A stretch of DNA of 64,000 nt from contig NZ_AP023367.1 of NCBI RefSeq assembly GCF_014218335.1, positions 1,055,501 to 1,119,500 of the forward strand, written 5' to 3'. This DNA is from Anaerocolumna cellulosilytica (GTDB taxonomy: Bacteria; Bacillota; Clostridia; Lachnospirales; Lachnospiraceae). Position numbers and translations under genes: made by a program. Below the pieces are notes generated by a model, which saw only the letters and a program-made list of their open reading frames with translations, was not told the origin of the DNA and did no database searches. This document shows positions 63,302 to 64,000 of the stretch, in pieces (positions within the stretch are counted from its first letter, which is position 1; the number at the start of each line of letters is the position of its first letter).

Positions 63302-64000
63302 ATGCAACCTTATAATTTAAGGAAAAGAATTAACATATTGTTAATGGACTTCATTAATCCTTGGTTAAATAAAGATAAAAAAAAGACAGCGTGTTATACT
63401 TGGATTATATTTTCCATTGTATTAGGTATAATTAGTTCTATTAATACAGTGACTCTAACACTTGACGATACATATCTATATCAAAGATTTAATGATTTTG
63501 AAGCAAATAAAGGCTTTAGGAAAACAATTTTCACCTTATTCTTAAATTTAGACTTAGCTTCAACGGGAGAGTTGAGAACATATGGAGTGTCTAAAGTAAT
63601 ACATTTTTTATTGCATCATATAGCCAGAGATAATGCGAGTGTTTATCAATTTATTATAACAACAGTACATACTTTATCTGGTATATTGATTTATAAGACA
63701 TTGAAAAGATTGAAAATTGCTGAATTACCCTGCATATTAAGTGCTATTACTTTTACTTTGAATCCATTTAATCATCTTCAGACTTTTCATCATTGGTCTT
63801 ATTTAATGTTGCCCTTATACTTGGTTTTATTATATTGTTATCTAGAATTAGGTACTATTCAAAAATATGAGAATGAATGTAAGTTGACTTGGAGAAATTA
63901 TATATTTAGTTTTATACTAATTTTTATGATAGTCTTTACAGGTGAGTATACTCTACCAATGTTAGGATGCACTGTTTTGTTTTTTATAATTTATAGTATT
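63302..64000 (+). CDS. Membrane glycosyltransferase-like protein (partial, runs off window)
   Basis: The frame opens at ATG 63302, one base after the previous stop, with AAAGGG upstream, and is still open after 233 codons at the window end. The N terminus is basic; a membrane helix at about 32-55 leads to an outer loop with TLTLDDTYLYQRF, whose adjacent Asp residues fit the catalytic position of GT-C enzymes (GtrII/GT39 type), then several further helices. Position after a flippase and lipid-sugar synthase suggests it transfers the lipid-linked sugar to the glycan. Confidence 0.6.
   Translation, partial: MQPYNLRKRINILLMDFINPWLNKDKKKTACYTWIIFSIVLGIISSINTVTLTLDDTYLYQRFNDFEANKGFRKTIFTLFLNLDLASTGELRTYGVSKVIHFLLHHIARDNASVYQFIITTVHTLSGILIYKTLKRLKIAELPCILSAITFTLNPFNHLQTFHHWSYLMLPLYLVLLYCYLELGTIQKYENECKLTWRNYIFSFILIFMIVFTGEYTLPMLGCTVLFFIIYSI

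Overview
The window looks like a chromosomal segment of a low-G+C, Gram-positive, probably spore-forming anaerobe of the Lachnospiraceae type (Lachnoclostridium/Clostridium phytofermentans-like). The signs are a dgt-dnaG-rpoD order, QueH in place of an outer-membrane-type repertoire, a SleB-type cortex/cell-wall hydrolase, teichoic-acid-type polymerase and exporter genes, AGGAGG ribosome sites, strong TTGACA/TATAAT promoters and tRNA genes without an encoded CCA. The species assignment is inference.

Layout. 1-4.5 kb: small accessory and metabolic genes (HELGH membrane protein, a tRNA-like remnant, ferredoxin plus flavoprotein facing an Rrf2 regulator, queH, tRNA-Pro(AGG)) and an orphan gene under a textbook double-LexA-box SOS promoter. 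4.5-11.6 kb: housekeeping genes dgt, dnaG, rpoD (sigA), trmK and a TGS-uridine-kinase-like protein. 11.6-13.8 kb: an exported hypothetical, a truncated amidase, a divergent XRE regulator/SymE-like toxin pair (the 56-codon toxin is easy to miss) and rnpB. 14.2-20.7 kb: a two-component system followed by an ABC export module with a 910-residue membrane protein. 21-25.3 kb: a degenerate AP2/HNH protein, a SleB-like hydrolase and thrC. 25.7-28.4 kb: an apparently highly expressed Ig-like surface protein.

28.4-64 kb is mostly surface polysaccharide. A first block (28.4-35.3 kb) has a GT2-CDP-glycerol transferase fusion, a pyruvyltransferase-FrhB fusion and an ABC exporter without a substrate-reading domain. 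A leftward O-antigen-ligase-like gene (35.5-37.3 kb) has an unusual leader of three near-identical 71-bp hairpin repeats. A lone AIPR-type defence gene follows. A second, more AT-rich block (39.7 kb to the end) has a priming sugar transferase, dTDP-sugar genes rmlA-rmlC-rmlB, several GT2/GT4 enzymes, an ABC exporter whose ATPase has a Wzt-type C-terminal domain, a methyltransferase with a repetitive coiled coil, an MBOAT/DHHW O-acetylation pair, and a flippase/lipid-sugar transferase/GT-C set for side-chain decoration. The last gene runs off the window.

How it fits together (inference): the second block could build a heteroglycan on undecaprenyl phosphate. The chain end would be modified by the coiled-coil methyltransferase and recognised by the Wzt C-terminal domain for export, in the manner of E. 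coli O9a WbdD/Wzt. Acetyl and lipid-linked sugar additions would follow outside the membrane. The most notable items are this putative ruler/terminator, the 71-bp structured repeat leader, and the SOS-controlled orphan gene.
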